Below, in pieces: positions 7,389-15,642 of a stretch of 64,000 bases of DNA (position 1 is its first letter; each line of letters opens with the position of its first letter). The translations under genes were made by a program, and so were the position numbers. A model generated the notes under the pieces. It did not search any database. It saw only the letters and a list, made by a program, of their open reading frames with translations, and had not been told where the DNA came from. The stretch is taken from NCBI RefSeq assembly GCF_000718135.1, contig NZ_JOEM01000009.1, forward strand, positions 1-64,000. Direction: 5' to 3'. This stretch comes from Streptomyces cyaneofuscatus (lineage in GTDB: Bacteria > Actinomycetota > Actinomycetes > Streptomycetales > Streptomycetaceae).

Positions 7389-9205
7389 GCGGGCCGGGCG
7401 GGCTGAGCGCGTTGGGGGCGACTCTGACGTGGGCGAAGTTACGTGAGGTGAAGTGCGCCGAGTTGGAGGAGGCGGCCGACGGGTGGGGGCGGGCCGGTAA
7501 CCGTGCCGATGCCGCCCGGGACCGTATCGACACCCAGCTCGTCGACGATCTGCGCCGGACGCAGAAGGGCGAGGCGTCCCGGGCCGCCGTCAGGCGGTTG
7601 CGCCGGCTGTCGATGAACTTCCAGTACATCTATACGGAGTGCGGGCTGCTGCGGACCACGCTGAACAGCCTGGCCCATGAGATGAAGGCCCAGCAGCGCG
7701 TTCTTCAGAGGGCGCTCGACGATGCGGCGGCCCTGAAATTCACGGTGCATCCGGACGGGTCGGTGACGTACCCGGCGGCGGGCGAGGGCCTGGTCGACGG
7801 TAAGCCGTTGGCGGGTGGGCGGGCGTCCGGAGTCCCGAACCCGGGGCTGGCCGGCCCCTCCGGGCTCGTCGCGCCCAACCCGAACGCCGCGAAGGCCCAG
7901 GACATCGCGGACCGGGTCGCCCGAGCGGTGCGGACGGCGGCCGATGTGGACTGGCGGTACGCGAAGATCCTGCGGGGGCTGAAGGCGGAGGACGGCCTGA
8001 GTGTGCCCACCGCGACATGGACGGACGCCGCGGGCGATGCGGCGGCGGTGCGGCAGGCGGCGCACGGGTACCTGGCGCAGGGGATCCCGCACGACGCGTC
8101 TCCGGCCGGGCGGAAGGCGTGGTGGGCGGGGCTGACGGACGAACAGCGTGAGGAGTACCTCGCGGTGTACCCGGACCAGATCGGCAACCTGGACGGGATC
8201 CCGGCGTTGGTCCGTGACGCGGCGAACCGGGACAACCTCCAGCTGTTGATGGGGAAGCTGGCGGGTCGGGACGACGGCGATGCGGTGACGAAGCTGGCGG
8301 CGCTGCGGGAGATCGACCGGCAGCTGCGGGCGGTACGGGAGCCGGGGGAGCCGCCGATGTATCTGCTCGGGATCGGGGATCAGGGGAATGGGCGGGCGAT
8401 CGTTTCGTACGGGAATCCGGATGCGTCGCGGAATGTGGCGGCGTATGTGCCGGGGCTGAATACGTCGTTGGATGAGGAATTCGCCAGGGGTGATCTGAAG
8501 CGGGCACGTGACACGGCCGCAGCTGCCAGAGAAATCGATCATTCAACAGCGGCGATCGTTTGGCTGGGATACGACGCACCTCAGAGTCCTGACGGGCTGA
8601 ATAGCTTGGCTGTTGCCAGCACCGAGAGGGCGGAGACCGGGGCCCATGCGTTCCGGGGGTTTATGTCCGGGCTGGAGGCTTCGAATGATCATGGCGATCC
8701 ACACATGACGGCTATTGGGCACTCGTATGGTTCGCGAACGGTCGGAGCGGCAACGCAACAAGGTGGCGGCATCCCTGGGGTTGATGACATTGTTCTGGTC
8801 GGTAGCCCTGGGCTTGGCGTGGACCGTGCGGAGGACCTCGGAATCGGGAAGGATCACGTATTCGTCGGCGCTGCGGACAATGACGTGGTGACTCGCCTTC
8901 CCTCCAAGGAGCAGGGGCTGCTCGCAGCCGCAGGGCGCGCCCTCGGGCCCGCAGGATCCTTGGCGGTGGATGTTGTCCATCCCGGTGATGATGACCTTTG
9001 GTTCGGCAAGGATCCAGCGAGTGAGGACTTCGGTGCGCGGCGCTTTACGGTGGATCCGGGGCCGCCTCTGATCGGCTTGGGACGCGTCACTCTTGATGCC
9101 CACTCGCAGTATTTCAATCCGAAGCTGGATTCAGCGTCGGCTGACAGCATTGCAATGGTTGTGGCAGGCCGCGGTCATCAGGTCAAGCAGGAGGGTGGGC
9201 GTTGA
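7385..9205 (+). CDS. alpha/beta hydrolase (DUF1023 type) with helical WXG-like N-terminal domain, copy 1
   Basis: 606 residues. Residues 1-115 are predicted helical (WAKLREV near 16, DGWGRAGN near 33), like the WXG100-type N-terminal domain common on actinobacterial DUF1023 hydrolases. After a linker, the catalytic domain spans about 235-600: nucleophile elbow GHSYG (Ser447), an Asp in ADNDVVTRLP near 498-500, and a C-terminal His in LDAHSQYF (His573). The substrate is unknown; relatives are annotated as esterases or lipases. No signal peptide is seen. Residue 19 is a TTA codon. The 3' part uses unusual AT-richer codons compared with the surrounding genes. GTG start overlaps the upstream stop, and the TTGA overlap at the end couples it to the lipoprotein gene. 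Confidence 0.8.
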   Translation: MSGPGGLSALGATLTWAKLREVKCAELEEAADGWGRAGNRADAARDRIDTQLVDDLRRTQKGEASRAAVRRLRRLSMNFQYIYTECGLLRTTLNSLAHEMKAQQRVLQRALDDAAALKFTVHPDGSVTYPAAGEGLVDGKPLAGGRASGVPNPGLAGPSGLVAPNPNAAKAQDIADRVARAVRTAADVDWRYAKILRGLKAEDGLSVPTATWTDAAGDAAAVRQAAHGYLAQGIPHDASPAGRKAWWAGLTDEQREEYLAVYPDQIGNLDGIPALVRDAANRDNLQLLMGKLAGRDDGDAVTKLAALREIDRQLRAVREPGEPPMYLLGIGDQGNGRAIVSYGNPDASRNVAAYVPGLNTSLDEEFARGDLKRARDTAAAAREIDHSTAAIVWLGYDAPQSPDGLNSLAVASTERAETGAHAFRGFMSGLEASNDHGDPHMTAIGHSYGSRTVGAATQQGGGIPGVDDIVLVGSPGLGVDRAEDLGIGKDHVFVGAADNDVVTRLPSKEQGLLAAAGRALGPAGSLAVDVVHPGDDDLWFGKDPASEDFGARRFTVDPGPPLIGLGRVTLDAHSQYFNPKLDSASADSIAMVVAGRGHQVKQEGGR

Positions 9206-9762
9206 GGCGTTTCCTTCGATCTTTGTTGATTGCCGGTTCTATTGGGCTAGTAGCGGTTGGGTGTGCGATGGATAGGGGGGCGAACATGGACATGAAGACG
9301 GCGGCGGAGCGATCTGATGCGATCCTTGATGCCGTGCTAGGAGAGATTCAGCCAGAGCTTCGATGGGCGCATGGCCCGACAACGGTGGGTAGTTGCGACG
9401 TGTCGCGCAGACGTGTCGTGATGACGGATATCTCCGCCGCGCGTAGAGGGAATCTCTTAGGGGTTGTCGACCGGTTCTGGCGCAAGAGTGGGTATCGCAT
9501 GACGGCCGTGAACAACGATGCAGAATTCCCCGCCGTCTATGCCCGGACACCTGATGGATTCGGCGTAAGGCTTCGCATTGGCGGCAAGGGGCAAGCCTTC
9601 TTCCAGGTGGACACCCCATGCGTGCGTGAGTCCGCAGTGGCTGACCCCACCACCAAGGCGACCGCGCCCCTCTACGAAGGGGAGTTCATCCCCCGCCCCA
9701 ACATCCACTCCGACTTCTGGTCGGCGGAGGCGCCGGAAGTCGGCGTGACGTCCGGACGCTGA
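9202..9762 (+). CDS. small lipoprotein paired with hydrolase copy 1
   Basis: 186 residues from a TTG start overlapping the upstream stop (TTGA). A signal peptide ends in the lipobox VAVGC (Cys21), so the protein should be anchored outside the membrane. The mature part has a conserved helix (NMDMKTAAERSDAILDAVL) and two further cysteines. It is clearly paralogous to 12295-12894, sharing AAERSDA, WAHGPTT, the FPAVYA block, the GKGQAF block and the DFWS end. Function unknown. Being tied to a putative effector-like hydrolase, it could be an immunity, chaperone or substrate-binding partner. Codon use is AT-richer than the window average and includes a TTA codon (9457-9459). Confidence 0.75.
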   Translation: MRRFLRSLLIAGSIGLVAVGCAMDRGANMDMKTAAERSDAILDAVLGEIQPELRWAHGPTTVGSCDVSRRRVVMTDISAARRGNLLGVVDRFWRKSGYRMTAVNNDAEFPAVYARTPDGFGVRLRIGGKGQAFFQVDTPCVRESAVADPTTKATAPLYEGEFIPRPNIHSDFWSAEAPEVGVTSGR

Positions 9763-9916
9763 CTGGGGCAAGTTGGCTCAACTCGCCTACCGGGAAAGGG
9801 CTTTGAGCCCGGTATTGGGTCTACGGGCCCATGTCCCGTCCCTCGCTCGCGTGGTCGCATACGCGGAGTGACTGATCTGTTGCTGTGCCGCCCACTCACG
9901 AGGTAGGGGACTGCCC

Positions 9917-12298
9917 TTGTCCGGCATACAAGGAAGTGCGGCTTCTGCTGGCGTCGATGTAAGCGCTGCCACCGTCGGGTCGGGCGGGCGGTGCATGCCT
10001 CGGTCGTTGCAGGCGGTCCTGATCCTTGTTCAGTTGCAGTTCGTCGCAATGCTCGTGGGTGCGATCGGAGCTCTCTCCACGGCGTCCTCGGTGGATGCCG
10101 TGGACGGGCATCTGATCGGGTTACTGCTCTACGCCTCCTTACCCGGCATCAGCGCCTTCGTGCTGTCCCTGTACGTCCGTACCGGCGGCGTCGGCGTCCG
10201 GCGCGGGCTCTTCGGCGTGCAGGTGTGGCTCGTCCTCGGTGCGGTTGCTGAGCTGAGCAGTGGGGCCGGGGCGCAAGGGGTCGCGCGGTTGGCGTTGCCC
10301 GTGGCGGTTGCCTTGTTGCTTGCGCGGCCGGGGTGCCGGCGGTGGTTCCGGCTCGGGCCGGGGGAACGGGCCGGGCGGCGGTCGTTCAGCCTGGCCCGGA
10401 TGGTGAGGCTGCGCCGCGACGGTGGGCAGAGCGCTCTGGAGTACCTCGGGCTGGTGCTGGTGGTCGTCGCCCTCGTCGGCGCGATGACGGCCGCCGGGAT
10501 CGGGCAGCAGCTCACCGCGGAGATGCGTGCCGCCATCTGCTCTCTGACCGGCAGCTCGTGCCCTGCGGCTGGGAGTGACGTCATCGCCGGGCCGGGGGGT
10601 GGCGGTGGATCCGGCGATGGGGGTGGCGGTGCTGAGGGCTCCGGTGCTGATTCCGGGCGAGTCTCCGGTGGTGAGGCCGGTTCCGGTGTTGATTCCGGGC
10701 GGGTCTCCGGTGGTGAGGCCGGCTCCGGTGCGAGCTCAGGGGGCGGCGGTACGGGTGGTGGGGAGGGGGCCTCCTCGGGGTCGGGTGGGTCTGGGGGGAC
10801 GGAGACCTCCACCTTCCCCGACGTCGACGCGGGTAGGTCCGGTGGCTCCGGCGGAGCCGGTCGGCCCTCCGGCCCCCGGACCAGCCCCACCTTCCTCGAC
10901 GGCTTCCTCGGTGATGGGCTCGGCCAGGACCTCCGCGGCGTCGCCGGCGCCGTCCTCAGCCCCGGTGAGAGCGGGCGCCGCATCGTCGAGCAGTGGGAGC
11001 GGGACTCCCGGGGCGCGCGTGAGAAGTGGGGGCGCGGCGACCACGTCGGTGCCGCGTGGGAGTGGAACAGGGCCGTCGGTGGCGGCGGTGCCGCGCTCGG
11101 GCTCCCCGGGGCCGGGGCGCGGGTCGACCAGCAGGTGCGGGAGGACGAGCGGCGGTACCTCGACGCGCGGATCCCGCAGAACGCCACCCCGCACCAGCGC
11201 AAGGCCTGGTGGGACGGGCTCTCCCCCGAGCGGCGCGAGCGGTACATCGAGCTCACCCCCGAGCGGATCGGGAACCTCGACGGCATCCCCGTCGCCGCCC
11301 GTGACGCCGCCAACCGGAAGAACCTTCCCGAGCTCATCCGGAAGCTGGAGGGCACCGACACCGACAAGGCTCGCAAGCAGCTCGCCGGGCTCCGCGAGAT
11401 CGACCGGCAGCTCAAGGAGAACGGGCAGCCGCCCATGTATCTCATCGGGATCGGTGATGAGGGGAACGGGCGCGCCATCGTGTCGTTCGGGAATCCGGAC
11501 GCGTCCCGGCACGTGTCGGCGTACGTCCCGGGGCTCAACACCTCCCTCGATGAGGAGTTCGCCAAGAATGACCTCGGGCGGGCCCGTGACACCGCCATCG
11601 GCGCCCAGGGGTACGACGAGTCCACCGCCTCCATCGTCTGGCTCGGCTACGACGCCCCGCAGCTCCCGGACGGTGACGGGGTCGCCGGGTACTTCGCCGT
11701 CATGGGGACGGCCCGGGCCGAGAAGGGCGGCCTCGCCTACCGCGACTTCATGGGCGGGATCGCCGCGACCAACGGGAACGAGGACCCTCATCTGACCGCC
11801 GTCGGGCACTCCTACGGGTCCCGGACGGTCGGTGCCGCGGCCGCCGTGCCGGGCGGGATACCCGGCGTCGACGACATCATCCTCGTCGGCAGTCCGGGGG
11901 TCGGGGTCGACCATGCCGTGGAGCTCGGCGTCGGAAGCCGGCACGTCTTCGTCGGGGCCGCCGCCAACGACCTGGTGACCAAGCTGCCGTCGAAGGCCCA
12001 GGTCGTCGTGGGCGGGGTCGGGCTCGTCGTGGGTGGGCCCGGTGGGGCCTATCTGGCGGGGGATCTCGCCGATCCGGGCGACGACGACCTCTGGTTCGGG
12101 AAGGATCCGGCGAGCAAGGCGTTCGGGGCGCGGCGTTTCCCGGTGGCCGACGGGCCGCCTCTGGTCGGCGGGGGCGGAGTGAACCTGGACGCGCACTCGA
12201 ACTACTTCAGCCCCGAACGCGACGCCGTCTCCGCGGACAGCATCGCCCTGATCGTGTCGGGGAACGCCGACCGGCTCAAGATGGAGGAACCGAAGTGA
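9917..12298 (+). CDS. membrane-anchored DUF1023 alpha/beta hydrolase with Flp pilin-like segment, copy 2
   Basis: 793 residues from TTG at 9917 (AGGGGA site); ATG at 9995 is an alternative start. Residues about 33-140 form four hydrophobic helices. Residues 170-176 read G-QSALEY, followed by a hydrophobic helix: the class III (Flp/TadE) prepilin signature, with Gly at -1 and Glu at +5. Residues 221-300 are a Gly/Ser-rich linker with a 14-residue repeat. The hydrolase domain at 415-790 has nucleophile Ser632 in GHSYG and is strongly similar to copy 1, but lacks copy 1's helical N-terminus. TTA codons occur at residues 69 and 75. The linked lipoprotein gene starts within its stop codon (GTGA). 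Probably a surface-exposed hydrolase; substrate unknown. Confidence 0.75.
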   Translation: MSGIQGSAASAGVDVSAATVGSGGRCMPRSLQAVLILVQLQFVAMLVGAIGALSTASSVDAVDGHLIGLLLYASLPGISAFVLSLYVRTGGVGVRRGLFGVQVWLVLGAVAELSSGAGAQGVARLALPVAVALLLARPGCRRWFRLGPGERAGRRSFSLARMVRLRRDGGQSALEYLGLVLVVVALVGAMTAAGIGQQLTAEMRAAICSLTGSSCPAAGSDVIAGPGGGGGSGDGGGGAEGSGADSGRVSGGEAGSGVDSGRVSGGEAGSGASSGGGGTGGGEGASSGSGGSGGTETSTFPDVDAGRSGGSGGAGRPSGPRTSPTFLDGFLGDGLGQDLRGVAGAVLSPGESGRRIVEQWERDSRGAREKWGRGDHVGAAWEWNRAVGGGGAALGLPGAGARVDQQVREDERRYLDARIPQNATPHQRKAWWDGLSPERRERYIELTPERIGNLDGIPVAARDAANRKNLPELIRKLEGTDTDKARKQLAGLREIDRQLKENGQPPMYLIGIGDEGNGRAIVSFGNPDASRHVSAYVPGLNTSLDEEFAKNDLGRARDTAIGAQGYDESTASIVWLGYDAPQLPDGDGVAGYFAVMGTARAEKGGLAYRDFMGGIAATNGNEDPHLTAVGHSYGSRTVGAAAAVPGGIPGVDDIILVGSPGVGVDHAVELGVGSRHVFVGAAANDLVTKLPSKAQVVVGGVGLVVGGPGGAYLAGDLADPGDDDLWFGKDPASKAFGARRFPVADGPPLVGGGGVNLDAHSNYFSPERDAVSADSIALIVSGNADRLKMEEPK
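10637..10730 (+). repeat. 42-bp tandem repeat in the linker of hydrolase copy 2 (two copies plus 10 bp)
   Basis: Units at 10637-10678 and 10679-10720 differ at three or so positions, and a partial third unit follows. Each encodes 14 residues of the type GSG-x-DSGRVSGGEA. The repeat keeps frame, so it lengthens the linker between the pilin-like segment and the catalytic domain. Confidence 0.85.
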
Positions 12299-12894
12299 GA
12301 GCAACCGAAGCGAGAGCAACCGACGTGAGGCGGGCAGCAGCGGTCGTTCCGGCGGCCCTGGTCCTGGCCTTTGTGCTCGCCCTCTCCGGTTGCGGGAACG
12401 AGGGCACCATGAGCGGCGGCGGCAGCAGCAGTGGGAGTGGAAGCGGGAGCATGGATATGCAGGAAGCCGCCGAGCGGTCCGATGCCATGCTGGATGCCGT
12501 GCTGAAGGCCGTCGACCCGGACCTCCAGTGGGCCCACGGGCCCACCACCACCCGGGCCTGTGGCGTGACCCGGCGGCGGGCCGTCATGACCGTCGTCTCC
12601 GCCGACCGGCGCCAGACCTTCCTGGACCGGGCGGAGGCCTTCTGGCGGGACAGCGACTACCGGATCAAGGCCGTCAACAAGGACGAGGTGTTCCCCGCCG
12701 TCTACGCCGTCACGGAGGCGGGGTTCGGTGTGAGCGTCTCCTTCCGGGGGAAGGGGCAGGCCTTCCTGGAGGCGGACAGCCCCTGTGTGAAGGAGTCGAA
12801 GGTGGCCCCTCCCACCGCCGAGCCGAACGGGCCTGCCTACGAAGGGGTCTATCCGTTGCCCCGCCCCAACGTCCGGTCCGACTTCTGGTCGTGA
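12295..12894 (+). CDS. small lipoprotein paired with hydrolase copy 2
   Basis: 199 residues; GTG start overlaps the hydrolase stop (GTGA). A signal peptide with lipobox ALSGC (Cys33) is followed by a Gly/Ser linker and a domain paralogous to the 9202-9762 lipoprotein: MDMQEAAERSDAML, WAHGPTTT, VFPAVYA, GKGQAF and a terminal DFWS are shared. Unlike copy 1 it has ordinary high-G+C codon use and no TTA codon. Function unknown; the fixed hydrolase-lipoprotein pairing in both cassettes implies a functional or protective link. Likely extracytoplasmic. Confidence 0.75.
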   Translation: MRATEARATDVRRAAAVVPAALVLAFVLALSGCGNEGTMSGGGSSSGSGSGSMDMQEAAERSDAMLDAVLKAVDPDLQWAHGPTTTRACGVTRRRAVMTVVSADRRQTFLDRAEAFWRDSDYRIKAVNKDEVFPAVYAVTEAGFGVSVSFRGKGQAFLEADSPCVKESKVAPPTAEPNGPAYEGVYPLPRPNVRSDFWS

Positions 12895-13042
12895 CGCGAC
12901 AGCTGAAGCGCCGTCACGCGCGTTGCTGCTGAGCCGTCACCGCCCCCCTGTGCTCCGGGTGCGCCGGTGGTGTGCCGCGGATGACTCGTACACACCGTCG
13001 AAAACACCCCGGAACCGTTCCCCGATGGGGGATGGTTGAGGG

Positions 13043-14053
13043 GTGCGGAAATTCTGGGTCTTCGGTGGCATCGGCGTGGGTATGGCGGCGGCCTTCATGG
13101 CGCTGCTCCTCGTCGGTACGTACTCGGCCGCCGCCGGTCTCGCGGGGGCGGGCGGGGGCGGGGCCGTCGCGCTCGCCAAGGGGGCGGTGCCGGCGCGGTT
13201 CCAGTCGTTGGTCCAGAAGTGGGGCAACCTCTGTCCCGCCATCAACCCGGCCTTGCTGGCGGCGCAGTTGTACCAGGAGAGCGGCTGGAATCCGAGGGCG
13301 CAGAGCCCTGCCGCCGCGCAGGGCATCGCGCAGTTCATCCCGGGCACCTGGGCTACGCACGGCATCGACGGCAACGGTGACGGCAAGCGGGACGTATGGG
13401 ACCCGGCCGACGCGATCCCTTCGGCCGCCTCGTACGACTGCGAGATCGCCGGGTACGTCAAGAAGGTGCCGGGCGATCCGACGAACAACATGCTGGCCGC
13501 GTACAACGCCGGTGCCTACGCCGTGATCAAGTACGGCGGTGTGCCTCCTTATAAGGAGACGCAGAACTACGTAAAGATCATCCGTTCGCTGGAGAAGAGC
13601 TTCGCCCGGCCCGTCGGCCGCGTCGCGCCCTCCCGGCAGGCGGCCGGGGCCATCTACTTCGCGCAGAAGAAGCTCGGTACGCCGTATCTGTGGGGCGGTA
13701 ACGGGACGCCGGAGCAGCAGGGGCGGTTCGACTGTTCCGGGCTGACCCAGGCCGCGTACCGGACGGTGGGCATCGAGCTGCCGCGCGTTGCCAACGACCA
13801 GTACAACGCGGGACCGCATCCCTCGCGGGACGAGCTGCTCCCGGGGGATCTGGTGTTCTTCTCCGACGATCTGACCAACTCGCGGACTATTCGGCACGTG
13901 GGGCTGTACGTCGGCGGCGGGTACATGATCAACGCGCCCTTCACGGGAGCGGTCATCCGGTTCGACAAGATCGATACGCCGGACTACTTCGGTGCGACCC
14001 GCGTCACCAAGGACGGTGCCGCCGCTCTGCCGACGGATCTGCCGCAGGGGTGA
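13043..14053 (+). CDS. VirB1-like bifunctional peptidoglycan hydrolase (lytic transglycosylase + NlpC/P60)
   Basis: 336 residues. A signal/anchor helix (residues 7-35) is followed by an SLT domain with catalytic Glu79 in YQESGW and the motifs QGIAQFIPGTW and AYNAGAYAV, then an NlpC/P60 domain with Cys231 (DCSGL), His285 (RHVGLYVGG) and a downstream polar residue. It cuts glycan strands and peptide crosslinks. Such two-domain enzymes serve as VirB1-type wall openers in Gram-positive conjugation systems, which fits the secretion block at 1-6.4 kb. GTG start at 13043. Likely located in the wall-membrane space. Confidence 0.88.
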   Translation: MRKFWVFGGIGVGMAAAFMALLLVGTYSAAAGLAGAGGGGAVALAKGAVPARFQSLVQKWGNLCPAINPALLAAQLYQESGWNPRAQSPAAAQGIAQFIPGTWATHGIDGNGDGKRDVWDPADAIPSAASYDCEIAGYVKKVPGDPTNNMLAAYNAGAYAVIKYGGVPPYKETQNYVKIIRSLEKSFARPVGRVAPSRQAAGAIYFAQKKLGTPYLWGGNGTPEQQGRFDCSGLTQAAYRTVGIELPRVANDQYNAGPHPSRDELLPGDLVFFSDDLTNSRTIRHVGLYVGGGYMINAPFTGAVIRFDKIDTPDYFGATRVTKDGAAALPTDLPQG

Positions 14054-14377
14054 GCCATCTCTCCCCGGCTCGAACAGGGCCCGGTGGAGCTGACGGTGGG
14101 TCGGCCGTGGCCGGAACTCTCCGTGAAGCCTGGGCCCTGAGCTGCGACGACCAATCACTCTTCGATAACGTCATGGTGATCATTCGGTGGAGAGTGGAAC
14201 GCGGGCGGGCACCGGGCCGTTCCCTGGACAGGGAACGGGCAGGAACAGCGGACAGCATGCGCACTGACCATGCGTGCGCGGAGCGGGACCACACCGAATC
14301 GCGGGGGTTCGACCACGGTGGCGCGCATGGACGCGCGTCGCCACAGAAGAAGCAGACAAGGCAAGGGGCCGCAGCAG
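14054..14377. other. 324-bp intergenic region with a 10-bp hairpin
   Basis: No gene seen. A perfect 10-bp inverted repeat with a 2-base loop (14217-14238) may be a weak terminator for the peptidoglycan hydrolase gene or an operator for the PAP2 gene. Nothing else was recognised. Confidence 0.5.
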
Positions 14378-15118
14378 ATGGCTGGACTCGAACTCGAAGG
14401 GTCGAACCCGGACGTCAGTGTGCTCTACGGCATCAACGGGCTGGCGAAGGCCGCTCCGACCTGGCTCGACCGGGTCATGGAGTTCGTCGGTGAGTACGGG
14501 ACCATGTTCGGCCTCGTCCTGGTGGGTCTCTGGTGCTGGTGGAGCATGCGCAAGCGCGGGAGCGCCGAGGATTCGGTGTCCACCGTCGCCGCGCTCGTCT
14601 GGGCGCCGCTCGCCGCCGCCCTCGCGGTCGTGATCAACATCCCCATCCGCGGTTTCGTCGAACGGCCACGCCCGTTCAACGACCACGAGGGGCTGGAGGT
14701 CCTGATCCACGGCAAGACGGACTACTCGTTCGTCAGCGACCACTCCACCCTCGCCATGGCCCTCGCCGTCGGCATCTTCGTGGCCAACCGGAAGTTCGGC
14801 TTCGTCGCGCTCGGCCTCGCGGTCTTCGCGGGCGTCAGCCGCGTCTACATGGGCGTCCACTACCCCACCGACGTGATCGGTGGCTTCGCCCTCGGCACGG
14901 CCGTCGCCCTGCTGCTGGCGCCGCTCGCGATGGCGCTGCTGACCCCGCTGATGGCGGCGGTCTCCCGCTCCGACCGGGTCGGCTGGATCGTCCGGTCGAA
15001 GAAGGCGGACGCGGCTGACGCGGCGTACGCCGAGGAGCGCGGGGACACGCACGGCATCCCCGAGCCCCGGCCGGGCTCCGGGCGGGGCCACCCGGGCGAG
15101 AAGGACCTCGCCGCCTGA
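14378..15118 (+). CDS. PAP2-superfamily membrane phosphatase
   Basis: 246 residues from ATG at 14378, chosen for the AAGGGG site 9 bases upstream; the frame is open further upstream without one. It has about six transmembrane helices. The phosphatase motifs are RGFVERPRPF (KxxxxxxRP-like), VSDHST with His122 (PSGH-like) and SRVYMGVHYPTD with Arg155, His161 and Asp165. PAP2 enzymes dephosphorylate lipid phosphates or undecaprenyl pyrophosphate at the outer face of the membrane; the exact substrate cannot be told. Followed by a strong hairpin terminator. Confidence 0.85.
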   Translation: MAGLELEGSNPDVSVLYGINGLAKAAPTWLDRVMEFVGEYGTMFGLVLVGLWCWWSMRKRGSAEDSVSTVAALVWAPLAAALAVVINIPIRGFVERPRPFNDHEGLEVLIHGKTDYSFVSDHSTLAMALAVGIFVANRKFGFVALGLAVFAGVSRVYMGVHYPTDVIGGFALGTAVALLLAPLAMALLTPLMAAVSRSDRVGWIVRSKKADAADAAYAEERGDTHGIPEPRPGSGRGHPGEKDLAA

Positions 15119-15170
15119 CCCTGACCCCTGACCCTGACCCACGGGCCGGCCGGGTCGGACCGACGTCCAC

Positions 15171-15209
15171 CACGATCCCCCAGGTGCTCCGAGCACCTGG
15201 GGGATCGTG
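15171..15209. terminator. perfect 18-bp hairpin terminator
   Basis: Arms 15171-15188 and 15192-15209 pair perfectly around a 3-base loop, just after the PAP2 gene. Because the dyad is symmetric it could serve both the plus-strand PAP2 gene and the short minus-strand gene at 15270. No T-run follows, as is common in Streptomyces. Confidence 0.8.
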
Positions 15210-15217
15210 CTGTTTCC

Positions 15218-15266
15218 GGCCATGTCCTGGGCCAGGGGTGGACAGGCCATGTCCTGGGTCAGGGGG
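15218..15266. repeat. imperfect direct repeat of about 21 bp
   Basis: The phrase ggccatgtcctggg followed by y-cagggg occurs twice (about 15218-15238 and 15245-15265), differing at one base. It lies between the terminator and the minus-strand small gene. Likely a slippage duplication, with no function evident. Confidence 0.6.
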
Positions 15267-15269
15267 CGC

Positions 15270-15476
15270 TCAGGACGCCGCGAGGTGTTCGGCGGCGTCC
15301 GTGCGCGCCCGGTCCCGTGATCTGCGCGCGGGGCCCGTCCAGCCGCAGGTGCAGCGGGCCAGGCAGAACGAGCCGCGCTCGGTCGTCGTGGCGTTGTGCC
15401 CCGCCGGGGGCGGCGCGGGGCACGAAGAGGGGTGCGGGGCCGTGGTGCGGGCTGGGGCGGAGAGTTCCTCGTGCAC
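15270..15476 (-). CDS. small conserved actinobacterial protein with CTCGW motif
   Basis: 68 residues from a GTG at 15476; the frame is open further but becomes Pro/Arg-rich noise, so a short gene is preferred. The C-terminal half, with FCLARCTCGW, GPARR and a run of Arg/Asp/Ala ending AAEHL, matches a small Streptomyces family I recognise by this pattern. The two cysteines plus Trp may form a metal or zinc-ribbon half-site. Function unknown. It reads towards the PAP2 terminator hairpin. The ribosome site is weak. Confidence 0.55.
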   Translation of the reverse strand: MHEELSAPARTTAPHPSSCPAPPPAGHNATTTERGSFCLARCTCGWTGPARRSRDRARTDAAEHLAAS

Positions 15477-15642
15477 CCGACCACGGTACTGGGGACGGCC
15501 TCCGAACGGGGGGTCCGTGCGCCGCAGGACCCCCCGCCCGCACGGCGGACGCGCCGGGGCGGCGTGACGGGGGGCGCCGGTGGTCGTTAAGCGGAGCGGG
15601 TGAGGGCTCGGCCGGGCGGCATTCGTTGGGGGTTGGCAGGCG

